Shown here one piece after another: positions 23,136 to 34,391 of a stretch of 64,000 nucleotides of DNA. The position numbers and the translations under genes are program-made. Each line of letters begins with the position of its first letter. Positions within the stretch are counted from its first letter, which is position 1. This DNA is from Gloeopeniophorella convolvens (taxonomy: Eukaryota > Basidiomycota > Agaricomycetes > Russulales), in NCBI GenBank assembly GCA_022496205.1, contig WTXD01000006.1:620001-684000 (forward strand), written 5' to 3'. The notes below the pieces were generated by a model. It saw only the letters and a program-made list of their open reading frames with translations, had not been told where the DNA came from and made no database searches.

Positions 23136-23464
23136 ACCGGTCGCTGCTGCACGGGATTGTTGTTGTACTCTATGATGCCAGCTGTATCGTTAATGTTACT
23201 ATCAAAAGCGGTCGCTTGGCCCGCGCAAACAAAGCGCGGGACATGTAAGCAAGAAATGACTGCGATATCATACAGGAAGTGTAGCGCAGAAAGCACGGCG
23301 CAGTATGTGTGCGTCCGCTCGTAAGGAGCGGCTAGTCTAGTCCTCATGAATAAGATTACACAAAACGACAGGAGCAGATATAGGTTAGGTATACGTCGTG
23401 AGCGGGGTCAATGCGGTGCGGGTGTGTCCATGGGGCTAAGGAGGTAATCTAATGGGGGAAGGTG
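23136..23464. other. intergenic, convergent 3' ends
   Basis: About 330 bases between the stop of eIF3i (plus) and the stop of the secreted-protein gene (minus). Probable 3' UTRs only. Confidence 0.5.
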
Positions 23465-24832
23465 TCAGGCAAGAATAGATGCAAACAGCGCAAGGAATGC
23501 AACGAGGGAGGGGAGTAAGGGTGGCCACGCCGACGGCTGCGCCCTGTAGCAGGAATTCAGTTGTCTGCAGCGCAAAACAGCTTTGGATAGATACGCACGA
23601 GCTCTTCTTCGACGACCCCTGTGGTGACGTTAGGATCTTCACGTTGAGCAGTGCCACAAGGCCGTCTGTGGCGCTGGTCCCGTTTGCTCCGACGCTGGCG
23701 AAGTGGTTGATCCCGTCCGAGGTGTTAGAGAGGAAGCCGGAGACATATTGCACGTCCGTCTGGTAAACATAGCCGCCAAACGATGTTTGTCCGGAGTACG
23801 TCGTTGTATTTGTCACATTGGCTGTGGGGATAATGGACGACTGCGCAGTTGCATTGCCGACCAGCCAGTCTCTGCGGCGTTCAGATAAAGTGAGCGAGAT
23901 ATAAATATAGAACAGGCGCGAGCGGCATACCGGGCCAGGTTGTAACTGACGGTAAGAAGCCAGTCAATGATATGAGGTATAAGAATAGAACAGTGCTATG
24001 CGTACCCGTTAAAAATGATGTCGTGTTGTACTTTCCGCGAATTAGCACAACGATCAGTCAAGCAGCCCGTGTAGACTCACAGGCATCTGGCAGCTCGTAA
24101 GAAAGGGCCATGAAAATGGCTCCACTGTACGAAACTCGGTCATTACCTCTCACAAAGGGAGTCTCAGCGGAGCGCACCTGTTTGCTTCGCCGCCTGTCTG
24201 TGGCCAATACCGGAAATGGTTCCCTCCTTCTATCGTCTCCTGGCATGTGCCTAGTGTAGGGTTCCCGTAGTCCCAGCGCATGACCGCGGTCTCATTCTCT
24301 AGGTATATATGTGAGCTAAAAAAAGGACGAGGGTGCGAACGACGCACGATATCCGCGACCGTCGCCGACATTGGCTTCCTGGTCGCCCCCAGCATGCTGC
24401 CCAAGGCATTCGCCAGCGAATCCCAGTGACCTGAAAAGCGTGTAAGGGAAGCTCTGCCGAAGCGCTATACAACGAAGCACGCACAGATAATAGTTGCGCA
24501 GGCCGCCGTCCTGTTGTTGGTCGACCAGGACCGCAGAGTCTGAAGAGCCCAGCAGAATGACGTTTATTGGTTCACCCAGACCAGGGGGGAACGTGTCGTT
24601 GACTTGCTGCAGAGACGATAAGATCCGCCTTCAGGCACCACGAATTTCCATGACGTACTGTGAGGAAACTACCGCCATGGCTGCGGGGGTCATAGAATCC
24701 TTGGGGCGGAACGGAACGCGAATTAGAGTCGCGTCTAAGAAGCGGACTTGGTGGGTGCCCGCGCGGATACGTCGAGGCTGAGGCGAGCAATGGCCACGAT
24801 AGCAAGAGAAGGAAAACAGCTGTAGGGGGCAT
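23465..24832 (-). CDS. secreted, probably GPI-anchored protein of unknown function
   Basis: I do not recognise a named family, although the architecture looks common in Agaricomycetes. About nine exons on the minus strand join in frame. The product has a clear signal peptide (MPPTAVFLLLLSWPLLASAS), a Ser/Pro-rich linker, a globular part with SLGFAGECLGQHAG and GTCQETIEGGNHFRYWPQ (conserved Cys, His and Gly), many N-glycosylation sequons (NVTNTT), and a Ser/Lys-rich end followed by a hydrophobic tail (LLPSLVAFLALFASILA) just before the stop, as expected of a GPI-anchor signal. One exon (23931-23945) is only 15 nt. A role at the cell wall or surface is inferred from topology alone. The tail depends on the intron ending just before GCGCAGCCG; without it the frame runs into a non-hydrophobic end. 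Confidence 0.72.
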
Positions 24833-25614
24833 GTGGGGGAAAGAGAGGGAGTTTGGTGGATTGAAGAAGAAGAAAACACGCTTGGGCCGCTGGTCTGAGT
24901 CGCTCCATGATTAGCGCGCGCCTGGACATGGACGCGGCGCTGCCTCGGCGCGGCGCGAGTTGCCGACGACGACAATAACAACACTGTCATTCGCTCGTCC
25001 GCACATCCCACAACACTGCGCGCCCCATTCTACGTCAATGCAACCGTCTCCAGGCGCGCCCGCACGACATTGTTCGTGCAGCAACATTTATTCTAGCGGC
25101 TGGCACTACAAATGGCCAAAGCGCCGACTCGTGACCGCGCTGCGCACTTCCGTAAATTCTGTTGCATTTTCCATGATCATTATGTACCCTGCTGTTTCAG
25201 GAGACGGGGATTTATCGCCTCCTGAATTGCGAAGGTGCATGTACGGCCTCGTTCTCTCCTATCAGGAGCTGCGCAGCTGCACGACGTCGGGGGTATCTTG
25301 GGCTGCATTGCTTGTACGTCCGGATCCCCTAGGTAATTGGCGCTACGGTGGGCTGCTGAGAGTTCTCTGTTTCGAACCTCCTAATGCTTAAGCACCCTTT
25401 TCCAACATTCTCTACCCCTCAACTGTCATGGCTTCTCGTATGACAACAATTCGTGACGCTTGGGCTCTGATCTGGCTGCTGCACTTTCGAGAAGGGCATT
25501 TACATTCTCAACAGTGCTATGACCTGGATGTCCGACGGAGATCCGTATCCGTGCCAGCGCTCGCTGTCGCTACTAACCACATAGGAGATCAAATGGCGTT
25601 ACAGACCTGTAACA
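24833..25614. other. intergenic
   Basis: About 780 bases upstream of the secreted-protein gene and downstream of the CipC-like gene, both minus. Promoter for the former; no other feature seen. Confidence 0.5.
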
Positions 25615-26154
25615 TCATGCGTCTCCCGCCAAAACATCTTCAAGAGCTCCCAAAGCGGTTTCCCTTGCTGCAAGACAAACGGGTCGCCGTCAATGACATG
25701 TCTTACGCACTTGCCGTTCTCTTACCTTCACTCTGTGCTATCTTATAGTTGACACGGGTGCCGCCCTGCGTAGCGCGTTTCGTGACCTGCAGGACGGCCC
25801 AGCCATCGACGACGGTCTCGCTGCGATGAGATCAGAACCCGAAGAGGAATCGACAACGTATCGCTCCTCACACTAAGCTCTGGGCCTGTTTCTGTGGGAT
25901 CTTGCCTTGGGCCTTCACGTACTCTTCATATACGCGCAGAGCCTGTATGGGAGATGTCAGCATCCCCCCTTGTGATCCCGAGATGTGCTCACTTCATACT
26001 GAGAAGCGAAAGACAGTGCTTCCGTTGTGAATGCGTCAGCGTTACTCGGGTCTTTTAGCTAGAGGATTTCAGACATCTGCACAAAAAGTTGCAACGTGAC
26101 AGGTACCTCTTGCCAGGACTTGTACTGCTCGGAGTCGGATGCGAAATAACCCAT
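25615..26154 (-). CDS. CipC-like (DUF3759) small protein, isolated copy
   Basis: Five exons (26154-26107, 26058-25993, 25942-25872, 25820-25726, 25667-25615) encode 110 residues. The start (MGYFASDSEQYKSWQE) and the region around YEALRVYEEYVKAQGKIP resemble the cluster at 51.6-54.5 kb, whose members start MGWF-DS and carry YEAAKAYEDHVARNGKP. The introns after codon 16 and after the Tyr-Glu pair fall at the same places as in those paralogs. The C-terminal half is diverged and lacks the Lys-rich tail. CipC proteins are small cytosolic proteins that respond to antibiotics and stress in Aspergillus and accumulate during wood decay in basidiomycetes; no biochemical role is established. A TATA box (26203-26210) lies 49 nt upstream. 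A plus-strand ORF at 25428-25748 is its shadow. Confidence 0.78.
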
Positions 26155-26546
26155 GGGTGTACTGGCTGAACAGAGGGTTGTGTGAACGGTATATGGCCAG
26201 ACTTTTTATACAAGCCAGGCGCCATTCATGCATGATCGAGGCTGAATGTAGGATATCATACACGATCCCATGCACGTCAACCACCACGTGAATATTCTTT
26301 GGCGAAGCGAAGTATGCACGGATTCGCTGTCCGGTTTACAGTCGAGAACTCTGAGCTGGGGCGAAGACTCCTCCGAGTCTATTGAACGCCCGTCGACCCG
26401 GACCGGCCGACCGACGCGGTGGTTTCGATCGACTCCGCAGTGACTCCGCCCACTTCCCGCGGGTGACTACCAGTCCGTAAATCGCGTGAATCGCGACGCC
26501 CGGACGGCTTGTAAATTGCAACCTCCTCGCGCCGACCGCGTCCTTC
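26155..26546. other. divergent promoter region
   Basis: About 390 bases shared as promoter by the CipC-like gene (minus) and the isochorismatase-like gene (plus). Apart from the minus-strand TATA nothing specific is visible. Confidence 0.5.
26203..26210 (-). promoter_or_regulatory. TATA box of isolated CipC-like gene
   Basis: TATAAAAA on the minus strand, about 50 nt upstream of the ATG at 26154. Confidence 0.6.
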
Positions 26547-27101
26547 ATGTCCAACCCAGCAGACTCCTCTGCGGAACCGACCCCGCGTCGCATCCTGCTC
26601 GTATCGGATGTCCAAGCCGACATGCTCTGGGACCCGCCCGCTGGCCTCGGCGCGCCGGCGCACGCTGTGCTCGCGAACGTCGAGCGCGTCCTCCTCGCTG
26701 CGCGCGGCGCAGCGCGGCGGCCGCGCATCGTGCACGTCCGCAACTGCGGTGGGCCGGGGGCCACCGACGAGCGGGGTGCGCCGGGGTGGGAGCTCGTGCT
26801 GCCGCCGGCCGCAGACGAGCCCGTGTTGGACAAGACAACGCACGACGCGTTCGCGAGCACCGAGCTCAGCGCATACGTCCCTGTCGACGCGGACTTCGTC
26901 GTTGTCGGGTTCCAGAGCGACTTTTGCGTGCGCGCGACGTGCCGGGCGGCGCTGGTGCGTGGGAACCGCGTCTTCATTGTGAAGGGCGCGCATGGAACGG
27001 AGACGAGGAGCGCAGAGGCTGAGATTGAGGACGAGCTCACGGCTGCGGGCGTGTCGCTGCTGAGCATGGACGAGGCCCTGGACCTTGTCGCTGCTGCGTG
27101 A
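26547..27101 (+). CDS. isochorismatase-fold cysteine hydrolase
   Basis: An intronless 184-residue protein, the usual length of single-domain members of the cysteine hydrolase/isochorismatase superfamily, which includes nicotinamidases and various amidases. The catalytic triad is visible: Asp21 in LLVSDVQ, Lys96 in VLDKTTHDAF, and nucleophile Cys127 in GFQSDFCVRATC. The residues between Asp21 and Lys96 and the VVVGFQSDFCV strand-turn match the family. The substrate cannot be inferred; small amides, including nicotinamide-like ones, are typical. The gene is strikingly GC-rich and intronless compared with its neighbours, which could hint at an origin by retroposition or transfer, though many basidiomycete copies are like this. 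Confidence 0.85.
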   Translation: MSNPADSSAEPTPRRILLVSDVQADMLWDPPAGLGAPAHAVLANVERVLLAARGAARRPRIVHVRNCGGPGATDERGAPGWELVLPPAADEPVLDKTTHDAFASTELSAYVPVDADFVVVGFQSDFCVRATCRAALVRGNRVFIVKGAHGTETRSAEAEIEDELTAAGVSLLSMDEALDLVAAA

Positions 27102-29021
27102 GGCGACACCATGGAGTGCTGCGGGAGCGGGATCGCTCGCTGCGGGCTTGGGTTCAATAGTCTTCTGCCTTCAAATCCTCTTCGTTTCAATGGGATCTGC
27201 GTCTATGCACTGGCAGGCGGCGCATCGCGATGCCCATGACCATGCCACGCCTTTGGTTGTGAGTAATGGGAGTGGAACAGAGTGGGCTTCGCCGACATCC
27301 TGTATAATGTCTTTATTTCTCTAGCGTAACTATGATTGACTTCAGTATCGTTACACCTCGGTCCAGAGGATTGCATCCCCCGCGCGTCCTTTGCAGTAGA
27401 ACAAACACAACGAAGAACGACTGCGTGGTGATACCACCCTCTAATCATGTCATTCAAACCGGCGATAGCCCCATCAACGCAACTGACTTCGCCGCGAGAA
27501 AATCGGTGATGGTTAACGATGTGTCCCTGTTTCTTACCTTCTGTGCGCAGCTGCCTCGTACGCCGCGCAGCCAATACCCTTTCTAACGCTGCGGACGGGA
27601 ATATCTACCATCGCCTGGAGATACGGCATCCATTTTGAAGTCGAATTCTCGCGAAGATTGAGAGGAACTAGCAGGCGTTGTGATGAACTGAGACATGAGA
27701 TAAGTCAGTGGGCAAGCGCCAATGTCCAATGAGCTATCTGAATCGTTTTGTAGACAGTAACAAGATCTCTTGACCGAAAGATCTGGCCCGCCTCTTCATG
27801 ATAAGCTACATACGAAGAGACAATGATTCCTTCCTAGGTATATATGCGAGATAGGTCCTTCACCTCGTCCTGATCCGTTCCGTATTATCTGTTAAGATGT
27901 TTCACTGCAGGAACAGAGTTACGATGTGTGCGACAGACCGTTGCGACGCTTACTACGCTGAAGCAATCCATCTTGCACAATCTTATGCGCCACCTATGCC
28001 TGAGTCAGCGAGGCGGAGTACGCAGGAAAAACCATTCCATCCGAATACAAGTTCTTGAGTTGCGGCATTCAACTGAAACTCTGTCCACAATGCGCGATAG
28101 GAGTATGAAGTAGGCGAGAGCGAATGGCTTGCATTACCTCCGGTGCCTGCCCAACTTGCCTCAGAAACTATTAGAGGAGTAGTGGCCGTCCTGCGGCGTT
28201 CTTGATGCCAATAATCTCGATGCCTTCTGAAAAATGAGGAATAGGCTCTGCATCAGGGTCCTCTTCTGTCCGTGTCAGGCTACGATGGGAGCCGAGAAAT
28301 TCCATGGTATTCAATAGCTTCTAAATCGAGCCCCTTAATTCTTGATGTGATAACGTTGATTTTGACCTTGCGAGAAGACGCAAACCCGTATAAGATTAGT
28401 GAGAATACAAGGACGTTATCCTAGTTCATCGAGAGTCGTTGAACATGCTTCGTATAGGCTGGAAGTAGAATTAGTTCAAAGTACCATGTGTCTAGCACTA
28501 CACCACACCACCAAGGGGTCTCGCCAAGTGAGGTCGTAATTCCCGCTCTTCAGAAAAAGGGACGCTAGGAGAGGGCCAAGTCGGAGGAAGAACTGAAAGT
28601 CGGGCCAGTCAGGTTGTATTGAGATGGTCGGAAAATCGAATCGGTCCGCGGGTTTGAGGCGATGCACATTGCTGCAGATCTAGACCCGTGGAGCCAGTGG
28701 CAAACCAGGGCGTAGCGCTGTAAAGATCTCTGGATCCTGCTTTGAGGGTGGGAGGTTCAAGCCAGTATTGGGCGCAGACAGCGCCTTTGGAAGAGCGCGA
28801 GGAACGCCCGGTTGAATGAGTCAAGGAGACTCACAAAGAAGTTGAAAGCAGTGTCAGGACGCTCCCGACATCACGCGTCTGCGTCACCTGACCGCGAGGG
28901 CGATGTCGCCGGTCGGTCACTCTGCTGCAGTGTGCACGAGCCTGTACGCTACTCTGTGGCAATCTCGCACGCTCGCTAATTATCACACAACAACGCGGCC
29001 TACGCACTGTTTACACGCGCC
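27102..29021. other. gene-poor region
   Basis: About 1.9 kb with no supported gene. ORFs are short, A/T-richer than the flanks and without family motifs. The right end is the dynactin p62 promoter. Confidence 0.5.
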
Positions 29022-30869
29022 ATGGCACCAACAGTTAACTACCATTGCCCATGCCTCTCTGACAGCCCAGTCCCGCCAGCCCCGAACACGCCTTCATCGT
29101 CGTATAGCTTCCATCCTCTTCATGAGCTCTTTTTCTGCGAAGAATGCGACGCGGTGCGCTGCAATCGATGCGTATCCGTGGAGGTTAGCGGATATTACTG
29201 CCCGAATTGTCTCTTTGAGGTGCCCAGCGCGAGCGTGCGCGCGGAGAAGAACAGGTCCGTCTCACCTCGTAGATTCAGGGCGCACCACGACGGTCTTCCT
29301 GCAGATGCGCGCGGAACTGCTTCATGTGCCCCAATTGTCGCAACACGCTCTCTGTGGTGCCTTCAGATCCTCCGGATATGGACGATGGACGATCTCTGGC
29401 CGGGAACTTGAGCTCCGTCGGCGAACCTCCCTTCTTCCTCTATTGCAATTATTGCCGATGGGACTCGGCAGAGGTCGATATCACATTTGAGAAGCCTACT
29501 GGCCTCGCAAGTGAGTTCTCATTTTTGTTCGAATTCGTGCACGTTGACTGACGTGCCTTTTAGCACAGCTGCAGAAATATGAGGACTCCGCTCCTGATTC
29601 TCTCGAATTTGAGCGCCTCAAAGAACACTTTGATCCCTTCCTACGTGCATCCTCTTCCTCCGGCCTCTCGGGCCATCCGCAGGCAGCGCGCTCACACGCC
29701 GCCCACGTCAATCCCATCACAGCTGCCGCTTCATCCGCCCTAGCGCGCGACATCCCCGGTGTCGGGAAGTACACCCCCCCGCAGCGCGGGCGCCGTGACA
29801 AGGGCCCGCGCGACGAAATCTCTGAATACCGCAGCCGTGTCGAGACAGGCGGCACCAAGGACGCTGCTAATGTAGAATATATGCGCCGATTAGAGGAGGT
29901 CTCAGAGGTTGCTGCGCTCGAGCAGCGGTGGGAGAACAGCTGGACGACGACGCTGCGAGCCAGGTACGTTCTCCAATGTCCGGCTTGGCCGATCTATGCG
30001 CTCATAACGGGACGCAGCGACTTGAAGCCCCTGCGCATCCCACTCCACTCGAAAAAGTCCAAACGGTGTCCAACGTGTCGCCACATTCTCATCAAGCCCG
30101 AGCAGAAGGCACAGTCGGTGCGCTTCAAGATCAAGCTCGTCGCTGCGAACTACCTGCCTGCGATCACGATCGCGTTCCCGCCGGACCCGACGCGTCAGCG
30201 CGTCGTAGGTGGGCGGCAACCCGCTGCGGAGGACACGACCGGCGCCGGCGCGCTGCGCGCGGGCGGGACGTATCCGTTCCAGCTCGCGCTGACGAACCCG
30301 CTGTACGACCCAATCCAGGTGCGCCTTGCCGTGCAGCGGCAGGTGCCCCCGCCGTCGTCCGCGCCGCCCAGCGCGAGCCCCGAGAAGGCGCGCCGGCCGC
30401 CATTCGCGGTCGCGCTGCCCCAGTCGGCATTTCCGATCGCCGCGTTCGCTGAGGCGTGGGAGTACGAGGACGACGAGGACATGTTCGGTGGTGATGATGA
30501 CGAATTTGGGCTCGAGCGCGAACGCGGTGGCGTCGGTGGGAAGGGGAGGACGGTCGGGGTGCTAGAGAAGCGCGCCAATGTCACTATTGTGGGTGGGGAG
30601 GTCGTGATTGGTCGGGATGCCAAAGGATCGGTCAAGGTGGGTCTCTGAATATTGCGCAGGACAATGGACAACTGATGGCGATTTTTGCGCAGTTCAATAT
30701 GCTTGTCTCGTATACGTATCGGTCGGACGATCCGCTGGTCGAGGACGACGTGCGTGCGACGCCATCGCGCAAGGAGAAGGCGCCAGAGATGAAGACGTTC
30801 TCGTTCTATACCGTTGTCGACCTAGGCATGGTCGTTCCCCGCGAGGAGCGTATAGAGGTAGACAATTAG
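29022..30869 (+). CDS. DCTN4: dynactin subunit 4 (p62)
   Basis: p62 sits at the pointed end of the dynactin Arp1 filament and helps dynein-driven transport. Five exons with GT-AG introns give about 540 residues. The N-terminal third is a Cys-rich, RING-like zinc region built of paired cysteines: YHCPC, FFCEECDAVRCNRC, GYYCPNC, CARNCFMCPNCRNTL and LYCNYCRW. A central helical part follows (YMRRLEEVSEVAALEQRW), then a second Cys pair, KRCPTCRHILIKPEQK, and a beta-rich C-terminus (KIKLVAANYLPAITI, KFNMLVSYTY). This order matches the p62 family. An acidic insert (EYEDDEDMFGGDDDEFG) lies in the C-terminal half. A constitutively expressed gene of the microtubule motor machinery. Confidence 0.92.
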
Positions 30870-31182
30870 TTCGCAGACGTGATACCATCAGCTGTCAACT
30901 CAACGACAACCCACTGCCAGAAGTGCTCTGCTCTATTGTCAGGCACGCAGATGTGGAACCCTAACCCGAGGCACATGCTGCTGATTGGCCAGGTCGCGCG
31001 CTGTGCTGATTGTTACCAACATCGCGCGCTTCTGCGACCGGACTCACCTTGTCTCCTCCTCTCTTTTCCTCTCTTTAACACCCACTTGATGCTGGCGTCG
31101 CTCCTATAATCTTGCCAGGTGCAAGCCGCTAGTCCCTTATTTTCTCTCCCCCTTTTTTTCTTCCTCCCAAGACTGGCTAACA
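30870..31182. other. short intergenic region
   Basis: About 310 bases between two plus-strand genes; a C/T-rich leader precedes the next ATG. Nothing else seen. Confidence 0.45.
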
Positions 31183-32214
31183 ATGACGTCGACCAGTACG
31201 GTGGCCTCCACGTCCGCGACGGCACTAGTAGAGGAATCACGGCCACAGGCGGGCCCTTTGCCGTCCAAACGTGGAGAGTTCGGCTATGTAGAGGAAATCC
31301 CCCAAGTACGAATCGAAGCTGCCCAAGATGCCTTGCCAGCTCGTCATCCCGAGGATCGTCGGTCACCCACTCCATCATCCTCCCCTGTCAACGGACCATC
31401 GACAGAGCCAGTCGCACATCCGGTGACATCAGACAGCTCTTCCATGAATACAACGGGGAAGCGCTCGTTTCTGCGACCCAAGAACCTCCCGAAAGTCAAA
31501 GGTGTTCGCCTAGAAACCCTCCTCCTGCTCGGTGTCCAACTTCTATTCTTCGGAGGGACCGTTGCTGCATGGGCCATCGCCATAATGGTCATCGGCAACA
31601 AATTCAACAAGAACTCCAGCTCCAACTCCGATCCTAACCAGCAAGGGACGGGCACCTCGGCAATTTTTATTCATGTCGCGTTTGCGGTCGTTGTCATCGC
31701 GCAGCTCGTCTTTCTCGAACGTCGCATATTTCACATCCGGGCCGAACGGTACGTGTTCAAGCACCCCGGCGAGATGCTCCCGTCCTCCCTGCGCCGGTCG
31801 GGCTCGCGCAACGCACCCTCGATGCCAATGGCACCATGGCTACGGCCGCCGCTCCCAACATACGCCGCCGCGCTCGCAGCGAGTGGCGTGGGTACGGGAG
31901 ATGCGGAAGACGCGGAGATCGCGCAACCACCACCACCCGCGTACGGCAAGACACGCGGGAGCACGCTGCTGCTCGCAGGTTTCCTGCGCAACAGCCTGCG
32001 TGCCCAAGCACGCGAGTACGAGGACCGCAGCGCGAGCAGGATGAGCACGCGGAGCGATCGGCCAGTCAGCTTCGCCAGCCGGGACGAGGAGTGGGAGGAG
32101 CGTCGGGACGCGGCGCGGGCACGGCGGGTCGAGGATGCGCTGGCGGATCTGGAAGAGGGGCATCAGCCCAGGGCTGAGGAGGCAACTGCCGCACCCGTTT
32201 CAGGCCGGCAGTAA
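31183..32214 (+). CDS. two-TM membrane protein of unknown function
   Basis: A single-exon ORF of 343 residues. The first ~105 residues are Ser/Pro/Thr-rich and probably cytosolic. Two hydrophobic helices follow (about residues 108-138, LETLLLLGVQLLFFGGTVAA; and about 160-182, IFIHVAFAVVVIAQLVFLE), joined by a short Asn/Ser-rich loop. The C-terminal ~150 residues are hydrophilic, with PPPPAYG, a possible PY-type (WW-binding) motif, and an Arg/Glu/Asp-rich helix near the end. There is no signal peptide. Proteins with this architecture are common and uncharacterised in Agaricomycetes. The PPPPAYG motif would allow recruitment of a HECT ubiquitin ligase, but this is only an inference. Confidence 0.75.
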   Translation: MTSTSTVASTSATALVEESRPQAGPLPSKRGEFGYVEEIPQVRIEAAQDALPARHPEDRRSPTPSSSPVNGPSTEPVAHPVTSDSSSMNTTGKRSFLRPKNLPKVKGVRLETLLLLGVQLLFFGGTVAAWAIAIMVIGNKFNKNSSSNSDPNQQGTGTSAIFIHVAFAVVVIAQLVFLERRIFHIRAERYVFKHPGEMLPSSLRRSGSRNAPSMPMAPWLRPPLPTYAAALAASGVGTGDAEDAEIAQPPPPAYGKTRGSTLLLAGFLRNSLRAQAREYEDRSASRMSTRSDRPVSFASRDEEWEERRDAARARRVEDALADLEEGHQPRAEEATAAPVSGRQ

Positions 32215-32865
32215 GGACAAGTTGTGAGCAACAACCGAGTCCGATGTGATCGACAGCGCCTGATTTGCTGTGCTTTCTAGATTGAAAGAACTAACATTAT
32301 CGCTCATTTGCACCGCCGCTGTACCAGTGTCGAATACTATGTTTATGGATCTGGGTATTCGTGTATTGATCATAACCTTTGCCTCTACTGGTCCCACAGT
32401 GTTACAGAGTCGCCACCATGCCCTCCATTGGTCGCCAAGGACTTACGTAAAGAGACCTACTTTCTCCATGCTCTCTTCCGACCCACTCCTCTGGCAGTGC
32501 GGTCGAAGCGGATACATAGGGGTGCGGATAGGGTCACCGAACACGGAACGGGGACCGAACGGATGAATTGACAATGGACGATGATCGAACCGACTTCCCC
32601 ACTCGTTGTCGAGAACTGGACTCCTGCCCGTAGCGCCGGCGGTTCCCACAAGCGTTCCTTCGCGGCGGCTCGACGGGCGTCTTGTGTTCTCGTTTTGCTA
32701 CCGCGCTTGGCCACTGACTCCTGCACAGCTCACCGGAACCCTTCATAATGCGACTTACCACCTTAATCACTTGCCTTGCTCTTACCCCCCCCCCCCCTTC
32801 CCACTATGGCTTGTCTCGCTCCCCCACCCTCCTTCGTTTTCCCTCCACTTTACTGTGACAACAAG
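32215..32865. other. intergenic
   Basis: About 650 bases with a 13-base C run at 32785-32797 in the probable leader of the next gene. No gene supported. Confidence 0.45.
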
Positions 32866-34391
32866 ATGGCCTCAGAGCCACCCAAGTATTCCCCATCCGC
32901 CGCCGTGCCCTCCTATTCCCTTGCTCCTGGGCCGTCCGAGCGGATACTCGCCGCCACAGCACGCACGCGGAGACCGGTGCCCACCGGTGTCTTCACGCGA
33001 AACAACAGCCTGATCGCAATCGCTCTCCGAGGCCAGGAGGGGGAGTCCGCGCAACCATCATACGGTCGCAATGGCATGATCTGCGGTGACATTGGCCTCA
33101 CCTGCACGCAGGGTGTTCAGGCTATCTCTCTCAAGGTTCGTGTTGCGCGCGCTATCGTTCGTTCATTCCACTAAGACAGTTGTAGTTGGAAGGCCGATTA
33201 CATATGGCACACTCCGACGGCGCAAGCATCGATTTCACGTTCCTCAGCGCCAGTAGCGTTGCATGGAAGGCCGACAGCAACACGGCGTGTCCGACCATGT
33301 TCCCATTTGAGATGGTCCTTCCCGAGTCATTCATGGACAACGGATCGCGCCGCGCACTTCCTCCGAGCTACAGCACCGCACATGCGGGCATGTCCGACAT
33401 CTTCGTGCAATGCTCGTATTCCATGACGGTCTGCGTGGCGCGCAAGGGAGGCAAGCTGACGCCATGGAAGCAGACAACAAAGAAGTCCGTCGGCGTTCCC
33501 TTTGCATCGTCACCCGATATCTGACGAGCTCGTCGAACTTGCAGGCTCGCTGTTCCATTCACCTACCGACCCCGATTACGGCCACCGCAACCCATTCTTT
33601 CGTCACCCTTTCCATTCCTTTCCACCATCAAAACCCTACCTGAGGAGTGGTTCCAGGTGACGAGTACGATGTCGGCAAAGTGCAACTCAGGCCTCCAGCC
33701 GATTGATTGTCATGTACGTGGGCGCCGCTATGCTGGCATGCCTCTTGCCACCGTGCCTGGCTCATCATTCTTGTTTATGCCCAGTTGTTCGTTCCGGTCG
33801 TGCAGACTTTCTCCTTGAAGGACACCATCCCCTTTTATCTGCAACTCATTGCGCCGCTCAAGTCCCTGCATGCCTTCATGCACCCCACCACCTCGGCGCA
33901 GACAAAACTCAAGCGCTCGAAGAGTCATGCTGCTGACAGCGCGGCGCCGCCGACCGTGCGCGTGTACCTGATGCGCCAGGTGACCGCCGTCGTTCGGGGA
34001 CAGCACTCGACGCGTATGTGCTCAATAGGCGAGGGAACATTACGCCCGGTGCCACCCGGCGTCTCTCCGTCTCCGCTGCGCTCTCAGTCGCTCGACGAGG
34101 GGTTCAGCACGCTTGACTACGAGGGCGAGGTCCGCGCCAATGCGGACGTCACGGTGGGCCAGTTCGGGATAAGTCGGTTGCAGATCCGGGTGAGTCTCGC
34201 TTGTTGCAATGACGCGCTCGGGGGCGAAATCTGACAGCATGCTCGCTTTGCAGGATTTCATCTCGATCTACCTCGCGCCGCCCAACCAGTACTCTTCTCC
34301 TCTAAACCTTCTCCAGCACTCGCACCCGATCCGCCTCGTCACGGACTCGTTTGAGGAGGCTGCGGGTCACGATGACGGCGCGTCGCAGTGA
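32866..34391 (+). CDS. arrestin-like protein
   Basis: Five exons joined in frame by GT-AG introns give about 410 residues. The Pro-rich start (ASEPPKYSPSAAVPSY, with a PPxY motif) is followed by beta-strand-rich sequence of the arrestin N-like type: LEGRLHMAHSDG, FTFLSASSVAW, FPFEMVLPESF, LPPSYSTAHA (a second PPxY-like site) and FSLKDTIPFYLQL. The family is inferred from this pattern; fungal alpha-arrestins recruit Rsp5-type ubiquitin ligases through PPxY motifs to trigger transporter endocytosis. The C-terminus (LQHSHPIRLVTDSFEE) fits the usual end of such proteins. A longer upstream frame from 32776 exists, but the ATG at 32866 begins the conserved-looking part. Confidence 0.68.

Noticed and set aside
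25428..25748. Plus-strand ORF of 106 codons
   Set aside because: Its right half lies antisense over the well-supported five-exon CipC-like gene, and the rest has no family motif.
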